Assembly: GCA_026992355.1 (NCBI GenBank)
Contig: JALXAE010000262.1
Span: 1-41,138, forward strand
Reading direction: 5' to 3'
Source of the DNA: Syntrophobacterales bacterium
Lineage (GTDB): Bacteria > Desulfobacterota > Syntrophobacteria > Syntrophobacterales > Thermodesulforhabdaceae
Length of the DNA stretch: 41,138 nucleotides
Positions 8,033 to 15,740 of the stretch are shown here, piece by piece (position 1 is the stretch's first letter; the number at the start of each line of letters is the position of its first letter). Under the pieces are notes generated by a model. It had not been told where the DNA came from. It saw only the letters and a list, made by a program, of their open reading frames with translations, and made no database searches. A program made the translations under genes and the position numbers.

Positions 8033-8414
8033 CGAACTTGTCAAAGAGCTGGAAGGATGCTGGAAAAAAATTCCAAAGCATTTTAAAAATGGAAAAACTA
8101 TAAGAAGAACGTTGCAATGTTGCTTATTTTTTTATTGGACTGAGAAGGGTTTTACGGCAATCGCAGATTACTTTCCGCCAAGAGTAACCGATAGGCCAAT
8201 AGATATAATAGTTTTGAACCCAGAAGATGATAAAAAAATTGACCTGGCTATTTGCATAGATGAACTTGTAACTTTGCATGCTGTTAAAAGCCTCTCTGCT
8301 TTTGACGCGGGAGAAAAAGTTATTTTTACTACTCATTCCCTGAAAAAAAAGGTGGATGAGAGCAGATTCTTCTTGAAACCCGACATTAAGCACTTTCATT
8401 TACAGGAAAAATAG
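8016..8414 (+). CDS. Hypothetical protein
   Basis: A 132-residue protein I do not recognise. I chose the ATG at 8016 because GGAGG lies 8 nt upstream; an upstream TTG at 7992 lacks that support. The sequence starts with an amphipathic helix containing a Cys and two Lys clusters, then has PIDIIVLNPEDDKKIDLAI, a strand-turn-strand with acidic residues, and a basic C-terminus. The alternating acidic strands could suggest a nuclease-like or Rossmann-like small fold, but no catalytic motif is certain. It overlaps the DUF89 gene and is followed after 20 nt by the gamma-subunit gene, so it belongs to that operon. Confidence 0.6.
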   Translation: MEVQFDELVKELEGCWKKIPKHFKNGKTIRRTLQCCLFFYWTEKGFTAIADYFPPRVTDRPIDIIVLNPEDDKKIDLAICIDELVTLHAVKSLSAFDAGEKVIFTTHSLKKKVDESRFFLKPDIKHFHLQEK

Positions 8415-8434
8415 AATGGGAGCAGCTCGATAAA

Positions 8435-9028
8435 ATGGTGAGAGATAAAATAGAAATCAGATGGCATGGTAGAGGAGGACAAGGAGCTGTTACGGGAGCA
8501 ACACTTCTTGCTCAGGCCGCATTTATTGAAGGATATAAAGGGGTTACCGCTGCGCCTTTTTTCGGTGCAGAACGAAGAGGCGCACCAATTATCGCTACCA
8601 ATCGTTTCGGCCCAAGACCTATCAGAACTTTTTCTTTGGTGACCCAGCCCGATGTTGTCATCGTTTTAGATGAATCATTACTAAATATAGTTGATGTTTC
8701 CGCTGGCTTAAAATCCGACGGACTCATTTTAATAAACACGACCAAAAACCCCGAAGAATTTGAATTCTCCAACAATTTCAATGTAGCCACCTCAGACGCC
8801 TTTCACTGCGCAATAAAGGCAGATCTTGTAGTTGCTGGAAATGTCATCTTCAATACAACAATTCTAGGGGGATTTGCCAGAGCAACGGGGTTAATTTCAA
8901 TGGAAAGCATTGAACAAGCCTTTGAGTCTTATTTTAAAGGAACGGCTGCGGAGAAAAACATACACGGAGCAAGACTTGCCTACGATTGCACGAAAGTCTT
9001 AAAACCGTGTACTCTTCAGTGCGCATAA
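8435..9028 (+). CDS. 2-oxoacid:ferredoxin oxidoreductase, gamma subunit
   Basis: A 197-residue protein with the full gamma-subunit (POR/KOR/VOR gamma) signature. It has the N-terminal RWHGRGGQGAVTGATLLA loop, then FFGAERRGAPIIA, and the final segment ERAR-like helices. In four-subunit pyruvate- or 2-ketoisovalerate-type enzymes it completes the CoA-binding part of the complex that decarboxylates a 2-oxoacid to acyl-CoA and reduces ferredoxin. GGGAG precedes the ATG. The delta gene follows after 23 nt, but no alpha or beta gene does. Substrate specificity cannot be read from this subunit. Confidence 0.9.
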   Translation: MVRDKIEIRWHGRGGQGAVTGATLLAQAAFIEGYKGVTAAPFFGAERRGAPIIATNRFGPRPIRTFSLVTQPDVVIVLDESLLNIVDVSAGLKSDGLILINTTKNPEEFEFSNNFNVATSDAFHCAIKADLVVAGNVIFNTTILGGFARATGLISMESIEQAFESYFKGTAAEKNIHGARLAYDCTKVLKPCTLQCA

Positions 9029-9051
9029 CCTTTTAAGGGAGATTGAAAGCC

Positions 9052-9357
9052 ATGAGTTTTGATGTTGAAAAAGACCCCTTCATTTTTGCTCATAGCAAAT
9101 TGTGTGAAGGTGAAGCAGGCAAAACCGGGGGATGGAGAAGCTACAAACCAATTATAAACCATGAAAAATGTACTCCCAGCAAAAATAAAAAACCTTCTTG
9201 CTTTCTGTGTTGGTTGTACTGTCCTGAAGGAGTAGTAAAAAAAACTATACCGGTAACAATTGATTACGATTATTGTAAAGGGTGTGGGATTTGCGCGGAA
9301 GAATGTCCAACCAAGGCAATTGAAATGGTAGACGAATCAAAAGAAAGATGTGCCTAA
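9052..9357 (+). CDS. porD: 2-oxoacid:ferredoxin oxidoreductase, delta (8Fe ferredoxin) subunit
   Basis: A 101-residue ferredoxin-like subunit with two 4Fe-4S motifs. The first is C-x9-C-x2-C-x3-CP (KCT...SCFLCWLYCP) and the second C-x2-C-x2-C-x3-CP (YCKGCGICAEECP). The N-terminal GGWRSYKPI segment is typical of POR/VOR delta subunits rather than free ferredoxins. It moves electrons from the thiamine-diphosphate/Fe-S core to external ferredoxin. I chose the ATG at 9052, ten bases after AAGGGAG; a TTG at 9043 is too close to that site. It is the last gene of the operon and 46 nt from the convergent methyltransferase gene. Confidence 0.88.
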   Translation: MSFDVEKDPFIFAHSKLCEGEAGKTGGWRSYKPIINHEKCTPSKNKKPSCFLCWLYCPEGVVKKTIPVTIDYDYCKGCGICAEECPTKAIEMVDESKERCA

Positions 9358-9403
9358 ATAGGTGCTTATTTGTTGGTATTTTTTAGCTCCATCACACGGA
9401 ACG

Positions 9404-10168
9404 TTAAAAGCCTATTCTCAGTATTGCGCGATAGAAAAGAGAATTAATTATTTCCTGCGCATCCAGTAATGAAACCATGCCAAACCCAACTTTACAACAA
9501 ACTTCTTTAATTTTTTCGAAGGATAACGCTCCTGCCATATTCCAAACCCAGGCATCCAGGTTATGCCTGATATAGATCGGAACACTTTCATTGGCAAGAA
9601 TGTCTGCAATTAGGACAAAACCTCCCCGTAACATTACTCTCCGAACTTCTCTCAGTAACAATTCCTTATTCTCAAACAAATTGAAAGAGCCATTTATAAG
9701 CACGTATTTGAAGGAATTATCAACGAAAGGAAGCATATAACCGTTTCCGCACACCCATTTCAATTTTGAAAAATTGAGGGTTAAAAAATTGTTACTCCAT
9801 TGACGGCCCTTCTTCAGTATAGAATACACTACATCAAGATTTACAACCTCAACTGATGACCTCCTCTTTCCGGCTTTGTGCAGTACGTACAATCCATCCA
9901 GGCCTACCCCGGATCCCAAATTGAGAATTCTCATGGGAGTACAAACGTCTATATAATCTACAACCGAACCACAGGGATATATTTTCTCAAAAGGAAAATT
10001 ATACAAATTCAGTTGTTCCAGAAAATCGGATGCGTATCCAAGTGTCCTAGCCAGACTAATACCAGAAGTAATCTCAACAGAAGGAGATAGCCTTCCGCAA
10101 TAAACATTGGAATAATAATTTTTTACGTGCCTATAAATTGTAGTTCTCAATAATTTCCTTTCGCCCAT
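9404..10168 (-). CDS. Class I SAM-dependent methyltransferase
   Basis: A 254-residue protein with the class I methyltransferase motifs. Motif I is RILNLGSGVGLDGLYVL (about 80-96), followed by an acidic end of strand 2 (VVNLD), a motif II/III region (GNGYMLPFVDNSFKYVLINGS) and a post-motif helix (LLLREVRRVMLRGGFVLIAD), which is characteristic of the ubiE/arsM-like group. Substrate is unknown; it lacks the Cys triad of arsenite methyltransferases. It is alone on its strand and divergent from the ABM gene, from which it is separated by 105 nt that include a near-palindrome (10196-10211). Confidence 0.8.
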   Translation of the reverse strand: MGERKLLRTTIYRHVKNYYSNVYCGRLSPSVEITSGISLARTLGYASDFLEQLNLYNFPFEKIYPCGSVVDYIDVCTPMRILNLGSGVGLDGLYVLHKAGKRRSSVEVVNLDVVYSILKKGRQWSNNFLTLNFSKLKWVCGNGYMLPFVDNSFKYVLINGSFNLFENKELLLREVRRVMLRGGFVLIADILANESVPIYIRHNLDAWVWNMAGALSFEKIKEVCCKVGFGMVSLLDAQEIINSLFYRAILRIGF

Positions 10169-10195
10169 TAGAAAAAAATAAAATTTTTGTGGGTT

Positions 10196-10211
10196 ATACA
10201 GTTAATTGTAT
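10196..10211. promoter_or_regulatory. Near-perfect palindrome in a divergent promoter region
   Basis: ATACAGTTAATTGTAT is a 16-bp palindrome with one mismatched pair. It lies between the divergently transcribed methyltransferase and ABM-protein genes, next to a TATACT that could be a plus-strand -10 element. It could be an operator serving either gene; no regulator is encoded beside it. Confidence 0.3.
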
Positions 10212-10273
10212 GTATACTTAATTAAGAGCATATTCCTTTTCCTTCAAGTGCTATATATCAAGGGGAGGATGTT

Positions 10274-10561
10274 ATGGCTATAAAAGTCTTTATCGAAAGA
10301 GACATAGAACCGGGTAGAGAAATTGACATACATAATGCTTTAATTAAACTTCGTTCTAGAGCCATGCATGCGCCTGGCTATATTTCTGGTGAAACCCTGA
10401 GGTCTTACGAAGATCCGAACAAGTACCTCGTGATAAGTACATGGAACAGTATTGAAGAATGGAAACAATGGGAAAACAATCCTGAACGCCAAGCAATTGA
10501 AGCCGAAATTGCGCCATATCTTCGTAAACCATCGTCAACCAGGATTTATCTTTATTCGTGA
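10274..10561 (+). CDS. Antibiotic-biosynthesis-monooxygenase (ABM) domain protein
   Basis: A 95-residue single-domain protein with the dimeric ferredoxin-like ABM fold pattern: N-terminal strand (IKVFIERDI), a helix with PGREIDIHNALIKLRSRAM, GYISGETLR, then YLVISTWNSIEEWKQW. Family members include heme-degrading and quinone-oxidising enzymes, but many small ones are uncharacterised. A strong Shine-Dalgarno (GGGGAGG) precedes the ATG. It is monocistronic: the convergent speB gene ends 13 nt away. No heme-ligand Asn/His pair is obvious, so function is open. Confidence 0.8.
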   Translation: MAIKVFIERDIEPGREIDIHNALIKLRSRAMHAPGYISGETLRSYEDPNKYLVISTWNSIEEWKQWENNPERQAIEAEIAPYLRKPSSTRIYLYS

Positions 10562-10574
10562 GCGAGAACAATTA

Positions 10575-11492
10575 TCAGCGTTGCTTAGAGAAAATATAGG
10601 CGAGGATTTTATAAAGGAGCTTCGCTGCAGTAAAATCAGGATAAATCATCCCGGGGATTGGTCGGAGCTCCATTATGTCAAAACCAATAATATGCTTTGC
10701 AAGACAAATTCGCTTCAATAGATTTGTAACCTCATACCACCCGAGCCCTCCGGGCTCTGGAGTGCCCACCGCTGGCATCACAGAGGGATCAAACACATCA
10801 AGATCTATTGTTATGTACACGTGGTCAGACAGAAGATTGAGAATATCATCATACAACGTTGGATTTTCCCTTAATTTGTGGGCAAAAAAAAGAGGAATGT
10901 TTTTTCTTGTTGCAAACTCATGTTCTTCCCTCGTTAATGATCTAACACCGACCGAAACTACAGGGAATTTTTCTACAGTTCGCCTTATTACACAGGCATT
11001 GCTGAAACTACTCCCCTGATATTCGTCTCTTAAGTCCGCATGAGCATCTAAGTGCAAAATAGAAATGTCATTATAACTGTCAGAGTTTTTTAGCGCAGAA
11101 ATCATGCCAAGTGTCATCAAATGTTCACCGCCTACAAGAATCGGTAACTTTCTGCTATCTAACACACGCAAAGCAACATCTTCCACAATGGCTATTGTAT
11201 CCACGGGACTCTTTATATCCACAGGCAATTCAGCAAGAGTATGAATTCCAAAGCGGTAAGGTTCTATGTTCATTTCTTCATCATAAGGCTCTAGCTCACG
11301 AGACGCCATAATAATTGCCTTGGGACCTTCACGTGCACCGGAAACATAAGTTGTAGTCCCATCGTATGGTATGGGGATTATCACTGCTAAAGCATTCTCC
11401 CAGGAATTTAAGCTTCCCTTCAATCCCAAGAAAGTATAGGGTGAACCTCCAACATCCAGGGATTCCCCTTTTTCACCACTCAAAGGAGCCAT
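10575..11492 (-). CDS. speB: Agmatinase / N1-aminopropylagmatine ureohydrolase family (SpeB)
   Basis: A 305-residue ureohydrolase that cleaves a guanidinium group to urea and amine. The binuclear Mn ligands are visible: GGEH (H124), DAHAD (D149, H151, D153) and DLDVFDP (D230, D232). It follows speD by 17 nt, and no spermidine synthase (speE) is present, so it may act on N1-aminopropylagmatine, as in the Thermus/Archaea-type route, as well as on agmatine. Odd point: the His found in most family members in the (Y/F)SHA motif is Asn165 (FSNACVIRR). A GGTGGT lies upstream of the ATG. Last gene of the operon. Confidence 0.88.
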   Translation of the reverse strand: MAPLSGEKGESLDVGGSPYTFLGLKGSLNSWENALAVIIPIPYDGTTTYVSGAREGPKAIIMASRELEPYDEEMNIEPYRFGIHTLAELPVDIKSPVDTIAIVEDVALRVLDSRKLPILVGGEHLMTLGMISALKNSDSYNDISILHLDAHADLRDEYQGSSFSNACVIRRTVEKFPVVSVGVRSLTREEHEFATRKNIPLFFAHKLRENPTLYDDILNLLSDHVYITIDLDVFDPSVMPAVGTPEPGGLGWYEVTNLLKRICLAKHIIGFDIMELRPIPGMIYPDFTAAKLLYKILAYIFSKQR

Positions 11493-11509
11493 AAATTACC
11501 ACCAAGCTT

Positions 11510-11956
11510 CTATCTTCTGGATTTTAAAACCCTGTTCATCCGTACAACTTGAGCCGATTTCTGTATGTTGTTAGGAAATTCCTGTCCTCTGTCCAAAACG
11601 TGGACTTCGCACTTCTGTATTGAAAAATATTCCTTTAGTGTATTTACAGCTTTTTCAGTATCAAAGGGCTTACAAGAAAAGATATCGACACTTACATAAT
11701 GTTTCTCGGGAAACGTGTGGATACTTATGTGGCTTTCAGCTATAAGCACAAAACCGGAAATACCCCAGTCTTCCGGAATTACAGCCTCATACCTAAAAAC
11801 ATAGGGAGGCATAATCTTTGTCATTTCCATCTCTTCAGGATAGCGATCCAGGAAGTCGTAAATAGCTTGAATGTCTTCCAAAACAGCACGGTCGCATCCG
11901 TACCCATCAACCATAAGGTGAACCCCAAAGCCGTATTCGGGTTTTCTCATTCCCAT
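11510..11956 (-). CDS. speD: S-adenosylmethionine decarboxylase proenzyme (SpeD)
   Basis: A 148-residue bacterial AdoMet decarboxylase that supplies the aminopropyl donor for polyamines. The self-cleavage site is in LIAESHISIHTFPE: Glu74-Ser75, with Ser75 becoming the pyruvoyl group. His80 and Cys95 (DIFSC) match the processing and catalytic residues of class 1b enzymes. The N-terminus (YGFGVHLMVDGYGCD) and the length are normal. GGGGAGG lies 8 nt upstream of the ATG. It sits between the cupin regulator (73 nt upstream) and speB (17 nt downstream). Confidence 0.94.
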   Translation of the reverse strand: MGMRKPEYGFGVHLMVDGYGCDRAVLEDIQAIYDFLDRYPEEMEMTKIMPPYVFRYEAVIPEDWGISGFVLIAESHISIHTFPEKHYVSVDIFSCKPFDTEKAVNTLKEYFSIQKCEVHVLDRGQEFPNNIQKSAQVVRMNRVLKSRR

Positions 11957-12029
11957 AGGTGTTACCTCCCCTATTGCTATTGTGTCTGTAAACTACAGAC
12001 GCGACCAAAATCCGCGCACAGTAAAACCC

Positions 12030-12587
12030 CTACCATTCAAAACGAGTAGGACTAATTATCCACAGAACCTCAGCATTAGTTTTGCCCACATTTTCAACAA
12101 AGTGCCTTACGGAACTCTTGAAATAAAAGCAATCTCCATTTTTCAGCCTGTATGCCTGTCTGTCCAGCCAAAGGGTTATTCTTCCTCGCAGGACAAAACC
12201 AAATTCTTCGCCGGCATGAGAATCCTCTTCTGGAGTTCTTGCTCCCTGCTTGAGCCTCACCAGAACAGGATCCATCAAACGACCGGTAGCCTTCGGTAAC
12301 AAATAGTAAATTTCACAATCATCAGTAGATGTTGAACTTAAAATACGGTGTTTTTCAGCACCAACTACAGAATTGGTTTCAACATCTCTGAAAAATTCAG
12401 AAAGTTCTACCCCTAGAACATCCAGTATGGACTTCAGAGTAGCGATCGAAGGAGAGGTTAAGTCCCTCTCAACCTGCGAAATGAAGCCTTTTGTCAAGTA
12501 AGACCTACTCGCAAGTTCCTCTTGGGTTAAACCACTCTCCATGCGAAGTTTTCTCAACTTTTCCCCAATTCTGAGCCCGTTCTCCAT
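12030..12587 (-). CDS. XRE-family regulator with C-terminal cupin domain
   Basis: A 185-residue regulator with an N-terminal HTH (about 7-65: IGEKLRKLRMESGLTQEEL, then a recognition helix in KGFISQVERDLTSPSIATL) and a cupin domain (about 110-180: SHAGEEFGFVLRGRITLWL, then NGDCFYFKSSVRHFVEN). HTH-cupin proteins sense small molecules or metals; PuuR of the same class controls putrescine use. It is the first gene of an operon with speD and speB and is preceded by two palindromes, so autoregulated control of polyamine synthesis is the likely role. The effector, perhaps a polyamine, is inferred. Confidence 0.88.
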   Translation of the reverse strand: MENGLRIGEKLRKLRMESGLTQEELASRSYLTKGFISQVERDLTSPSIATLKSILDVLGVELSEFFRDVETNSVVGAEKHRILSSTSTDDCEIYYLLPKATGRLMDPVLVRLKQGARTPEEDSHAGEEFGFVLRGRITLWLDRQAYRLKNGDCFYFKSSVRHFVENVGKTNAEVLWIISPTRFEW

Positions 12588-12595
12588 GGTTTACC

Positions 12596-12620
12596 TTTAT
12601 TAAACCATCTGTTTAGTAAA
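12596..12620. promoter_or_regulatory. Operator-like palindrome 1 upstream of the cupin regulator
   Basis: A 25-bp inverted repeat with 10-bp arms (TTTATTAAAC / GTTTAGTAAA, one mismatch) and spacer CATCT. It lies 9-33 nt before the regulator's start codon and downstream of the predicted -10, where a bound repressor would block elongation or translation. This is a likely autoregulatory site. Confidence 0.5.
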
Positions 12621-12628
12621 GCGGCATT

Positions 12629-12657
12629 ATATAAAGGGCAGATTAATAATCTGTCAA
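12629..12657 (-). promoter_or_regulatory. Promoter of the regulator-speD-speB operon
   Basis: On the minus strand a perfect TTGACA (12657-12652) is followed after 17 bp by TTATAT (12634-12629); the overlapping TATAAT and TATATA frames give spacers of 20 and 18 bp. This is a strong -35. The start falls about 35 nt upstream of the regulator gene. Confidence 0.55.
12639..12653. promoter_or_regulatory. Operator-like palindrome 2 overlapping the -35
   Basis: CAGATTA-A-TAATCTG is a perfect 7-bp-arm palindrome with a one-base centre. It overlaps the edge of the -35 hexamer and most of the spacer of the speD operon promoter, and also lies 81-95 nt before the divergent radical SAM gene. It could bind the same regulator or another one; its sequence differs from palindrome 1. 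Confidence 0.45.
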
Positions 12658-12733
12658 GAAAAGATTTGATAACTCAGTGCTTTTACATAACAATGTTCTT
12701 TACTTTTAATCTCAAACAAGCAGGGAAGGATAA

Positions 12734-14494
12734 ATGAAAATACTACTTTTGCAGCTCCCCGTTCCATCTTCAGATTTTTCCTACGCCTATGAACATGTAC
12801 CTCTCGCTTGCGGTTACTTATGCGCTTCTGTCAGGCACGGCAAACCTCATCTTTTATGTCATATACTGGATCATGAAATATGCTCTTACGGAAGTGACAG
12901 CATGATAATCAACTCAATTCTAGACTACGATCCTGATCTTATTGGTTTCAGCTGTTATCTTTGGAATATTGAACGAACTTTGTATATAGCCAGGAAATTG
13001 AGAGAAAAAGGATGTGGAGCAACAATTGTAGTAGGAGGTCCTGAAATAACGGAAGACAACATCTGGCTCATGTCTAACAATGTTCCGGACATTTATATAA
13101 TTGGAGAAGGAGAACATATATTCACAAATCTTCTAGCCGATTTAAAAAACCTACGGATCAAAAGAGGAACAGTAGTAAAAACTCAAAATAGACTAGATTT
13201 ACAGACCGTGTTCTCCCCTTATTTTTCAGGAGTACTCAACCCATCAAACGCCAACACAATCTTATTGGAAGGATCTCGGGGATGCCTATATACATGCAGC
13301 TACTGTTATTATCATAAAAGCGCCAAAGGTATCAGAAACTTCGATGCAAATTGGATTATTAGACATTTTGAATGGAGTATAGAGCAGAAAATAAAGGAAA
13401 TTATTTTCATAGACCCAAGCTTTCTTGCTCGGCCGGATATTGACAGTTTGTTAAAAGCAATATCTACTATGAACAAAGAAAGAAAAATTGAGCTTTTCGC
13501 TGAGATAAACGCTGAACATTGTAATAAGAAACGGGCAAAGCTTTTGGCAGAAGCTGGATTTGTTCAGGTAGAAGTAGGACTCCAATCAACTAACCCTGTA
13601 GTGTTAAGAAACATAAACAGAAGTTACAATATCAAGAAATTTGTCGAAGGCGCTAAATGGCTTCGAAACAATGACATAAAGGTTACCCTCGACTTGATTG
13701 TGGGGCTTCCGGGAGACAATCTGGAAAGTATTATTCGATCTATAGATTTCGTTGTTGAAAATGGGCTTTGTGACGAATTGAACCTGTACCCACTTAGTAT
13801 CCTACCTGGGACAGAAATAAGAAAAAAGGCCGAGAAGCTTGGTTTAAAATATATGAAACGGCCACCCTACTACGCTTTTGAAACAAAAGACATGAAAACA
13901 GAAGACATTAGAAAAGCCTTTCAATATGCTGAAGAAACATCCGGATTTGATTTTTTCCCACCAGAAATTCCCGTCAGTCTGCAAAAGGTCATCCCCTTAA
14001 CGTCATGTATAGAACTCACCGAAGTTGCCAACCTAAAAAACTATCAAATCCAAAATCTGGCCAACGTTCTAACCATAAAGCTGAACAGCCTATCCTGGTT
14101 GGATGAAACATCATCTCTAAAAAAATTTGCGGCATCTGTAATCGAGGAAAACCCTTTCATACACCTTAATTGGGTAATTCCTCTGGAATTTACCCTACCT
14201 AATTCGATTGGTTTAAATAAGCTTCAAAGTCTTTATGTAAACAGAGATCATCCAAGTGATAGGGAATTCTTTTCAACAAAATCTATAATTAATTCTGTAC
14301 AAGTTTTCGTAACAAAAGAAAATAACCTGTGGATATGGATACCACCGGATGGCGATAACAGTGAATTTCGTTTGATTCCACATAATACATCACCAGAAGA
14401 ACTGGGAATATTGGAAGATGAAGTTCGGAAACTTATTTCAGCATGGACAAATAGCCAAACAGTGTCTTATAAAATTACAGAAGTTTTGGGGTAA
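12734..14494 (+). CDS. B12-binding-domain radical SAM protein
   Basis: A 586-residue protein with an N-terminal cobalamin-binding-like domain (about 1-135; PDLIGFSCYLWN and IVVGGPE, then IGEGE). A radical SAM core follows with the 4Fe-4S motif C184-x3-C188-x2-C191 (RGCLYTCSYC), a second-strand FIDPSF, and GLPGDN near 330. The C-terminal 180 residues have no motif I recognise. Family members include methyltransferases, ring-contraction enzymes and many of unknown reaction, so the substrate cannot be named. The gene is monocistronic, starts 146 nt from the divergent cupin regulator, and converges on the UPF0104 gene. A GGGAAGGA lies close to the ATG. Confidence 0.87.
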   Translation: MKILLLQLPVPSSDFSYAYEHVPLACGYLCASVRHGKPHLLCHILDHEICSYGSDSMIINSILDYDPDLIGFSCYLWNIERTLYIARKLREKGCGATIVVGGPEITEDNIWLMSNNVPDIYIIGEGEHIFTNLLADLKNLRIKRGTVVKTQNRLDLQTVFSPYFSGVLNPSNANTILLEGSRGCLYTCSYCYYHKSAKGIRNFDANWIIRHFEWSIEQKIKEIIFIDPSFLARPDIDSLLKAISTMNKERKIELFAEINAEHCNKKRAKLLAEAGFVQVEVGLQSTNPVVLRNINRSYNIKKFVEGAKWLRNNDIKVTLDLIVGLPGDNLESIIRSIDFVVENGLCDELNLYPLSILPGTEIRKKAEKLGLKYMKRPPYYAFETKDMKTEDIRKAFQYAEETSGFDFFPPEIPVSLQKVIPLTSCIELTEVANLKNYQIQNLANVLTIKLNSLSWLDETSSLKKFAASVIEENPFIHLNWVIPLEFTLPNSIGLNKLQSLYVNRDHPSDREFFSTKSIINSVQVFVTKENNLWIWIPPDGDNSEFRLIPHNTSPEELGILEDEVRKLISAWTNSQTVSYKITEVLG

Positions 14495-14512
14495 TCGCCT
14501 CCAGATCATTTG

Positions 14513-15547
14513 TTAAGGCACTGAAGAAAAACTATGATCAGAGGCCAGGTCATGTCCGAAAAGGATTATTCCAACCAGTGTGGGCAAAAAGTAATAAAAA
14601 AGCCTGTAAACCAATATAGCCACTAGACTTTTTTCATAATCAAGCCCCAGAAAATAAAAAACACTCACCATTGAACCTTCCATAATTCCCAATGACCCGG
14701 GTATGATAGAAATCAGGGATATAAATAAACCAACGCAAAACCCAACAATTAAAATTTGAACTTTCACGTGATAGTTAGCGGCAAGAAAAGAACTTTGCAA
14801 ACACCAAAACATAAGCAGCCAGTCAGCAAGGGCATACAGGCTGGCTCGCGTCAACCTCCCCATATCTTTTACCATTTGACTCATGCTTGCATCGAAATGA
14901 ACAAAGGTAGAATTTAAATTTTCCAGCAATTTACATGAAAACTTGTATTTACAGACCAGGTAACCCAGCATTTTGTGTACTACCTGCCAACACTTTTTCC
15001 TAAACCCTTCATGCACAATGAAAAGTGCAAGTGTAAATATTAGTAAAAACAATATGAAGCATATTATTGGTAAGCTTATACTCACATTGGCCGAATGCCA
15101 ATTGAAATGCCCGTAGAAGAAAAAGAAACCAGCTGCCACAAAAAAAATAGCTATGGTGTTGGTGAAAAAACCGTGGACAATGGAAATGGAAAGTGTTTGG
15201 CTCGGGGGTATTTTCCTCTTCGCAAGCAAGTATATCTTAATAGCAAGACCGCTTACCCCAGCAAGGGCCATTACATAATTGGCAACCGTAGATATAAACG
15301 CAACGTTGAAAACATCCGCATTTTTAAGCTGGTTTCCGGTAGCTTCCAACAGAGTTTTTAAAACCGCCGCAATGCAAATATAACTCCCGGCCGAACAAAA
15401 AAGGGCCACCACAACCCAGAAGAAGTCTAAATCCCTTAAATTCGCAAGAAGATGAGTAAAATCCGCTTTCTCAAGAACAATAAAAAAAAGAATAGAACCT
15501 ACAATTATCGAAATCCAGAACCTCTTTCGACGATAAATTACCTTCAA
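14513..15547 (-). CDS. UPF0104 (LPG synthase TM-region/flippase-like) membrane protein
   Basis: A 344-residue polytopic protein with about eight hydrophobic segments. It has the family marks SISIVHGFFTN, and GLFISLISIIPGSLGIMEGS (near 270-293), the conserved P-G-G-hydrophobic-G-E type loop of UPF0104/YbhN proteins. Relatives are the membrane part of MprF, or stand-alone proteins with lipid- or isoprenoid-related roles. The start is TTG at 15547; no ATG is better placed. It is the last gene of the htrA operon, 13 nt after the small Cys protein. Transported lipid unknown. Confidence 0.8.
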   Translation of the reverse strand: MKVIYRRKRFWISIIVGSILFFIVLEKADFTHLLANLRDLDFFWVVVALFCSAGSYICIAAVLKTLLEATGNQLKNADVFNVAFISTVANYVMALAGVSGLAIKIYLLAKRKIPPSQTLSISIVHGFFTNTIAIFFVAAGFFFFYGHFNWHSANVSISLPIICFILFLLIFTLALFIVHEGFRKKCWQVVHKMLGYLVCKYKFSCKLLENLNSTFVHFDASMSQMVKDMGRLTRASLYALADWLLMFWCLQSSFLAANYHVKVQILIVGFCVGLFISLISIIPGSLGIMEGSMVSVFYFLGLDYEKSLVAILVYRLFYYFLPTLVGIILFGHDLASDHSFSSVP

Positions 15548-15560
15548 TTAGAACTTTCCC

Positions 15561-15740
15561 TTATTGATTGGAAGCCGTAAGTTTTAATCCTTTGCGGATA
15601 GGACAGGCTTCTAAAGCCTCCATTATTTCTTTCATCTCTTTCTTCGTTCTAAAAACCCACTGAGACTCATCACAAAAACAATATATGGCATACTCACAAT
15701 CAGAACACCGACTAGATTCCTGGATTTGCTGTATTTCCAT
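15561..15740 (-). CDS. Small Cys-rich hypothetical protein
   Basis: A 59-residue protein (ATG at 15740) with CSDC, CFC and a later single Cys (C-x2-C-x6-C-x-C...C), followed by a basic helix. An upstream TTG at 15785 is possible but gives a weaker site. It overlaps the end of the HNH gene by 29 nt and precedes the UPF0104 gene by 13 nt, which supports its being a real gene. The cysteines suggest Zn or Fe-S binding. I do not recognise the family. Confidence 0.55.
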   Translation of the reverse strand: MEIQQIQESSRCSDCEYAIYCFCDESQWVFRTKKEMKEIMEALEACPIRKGLKLTASNQ

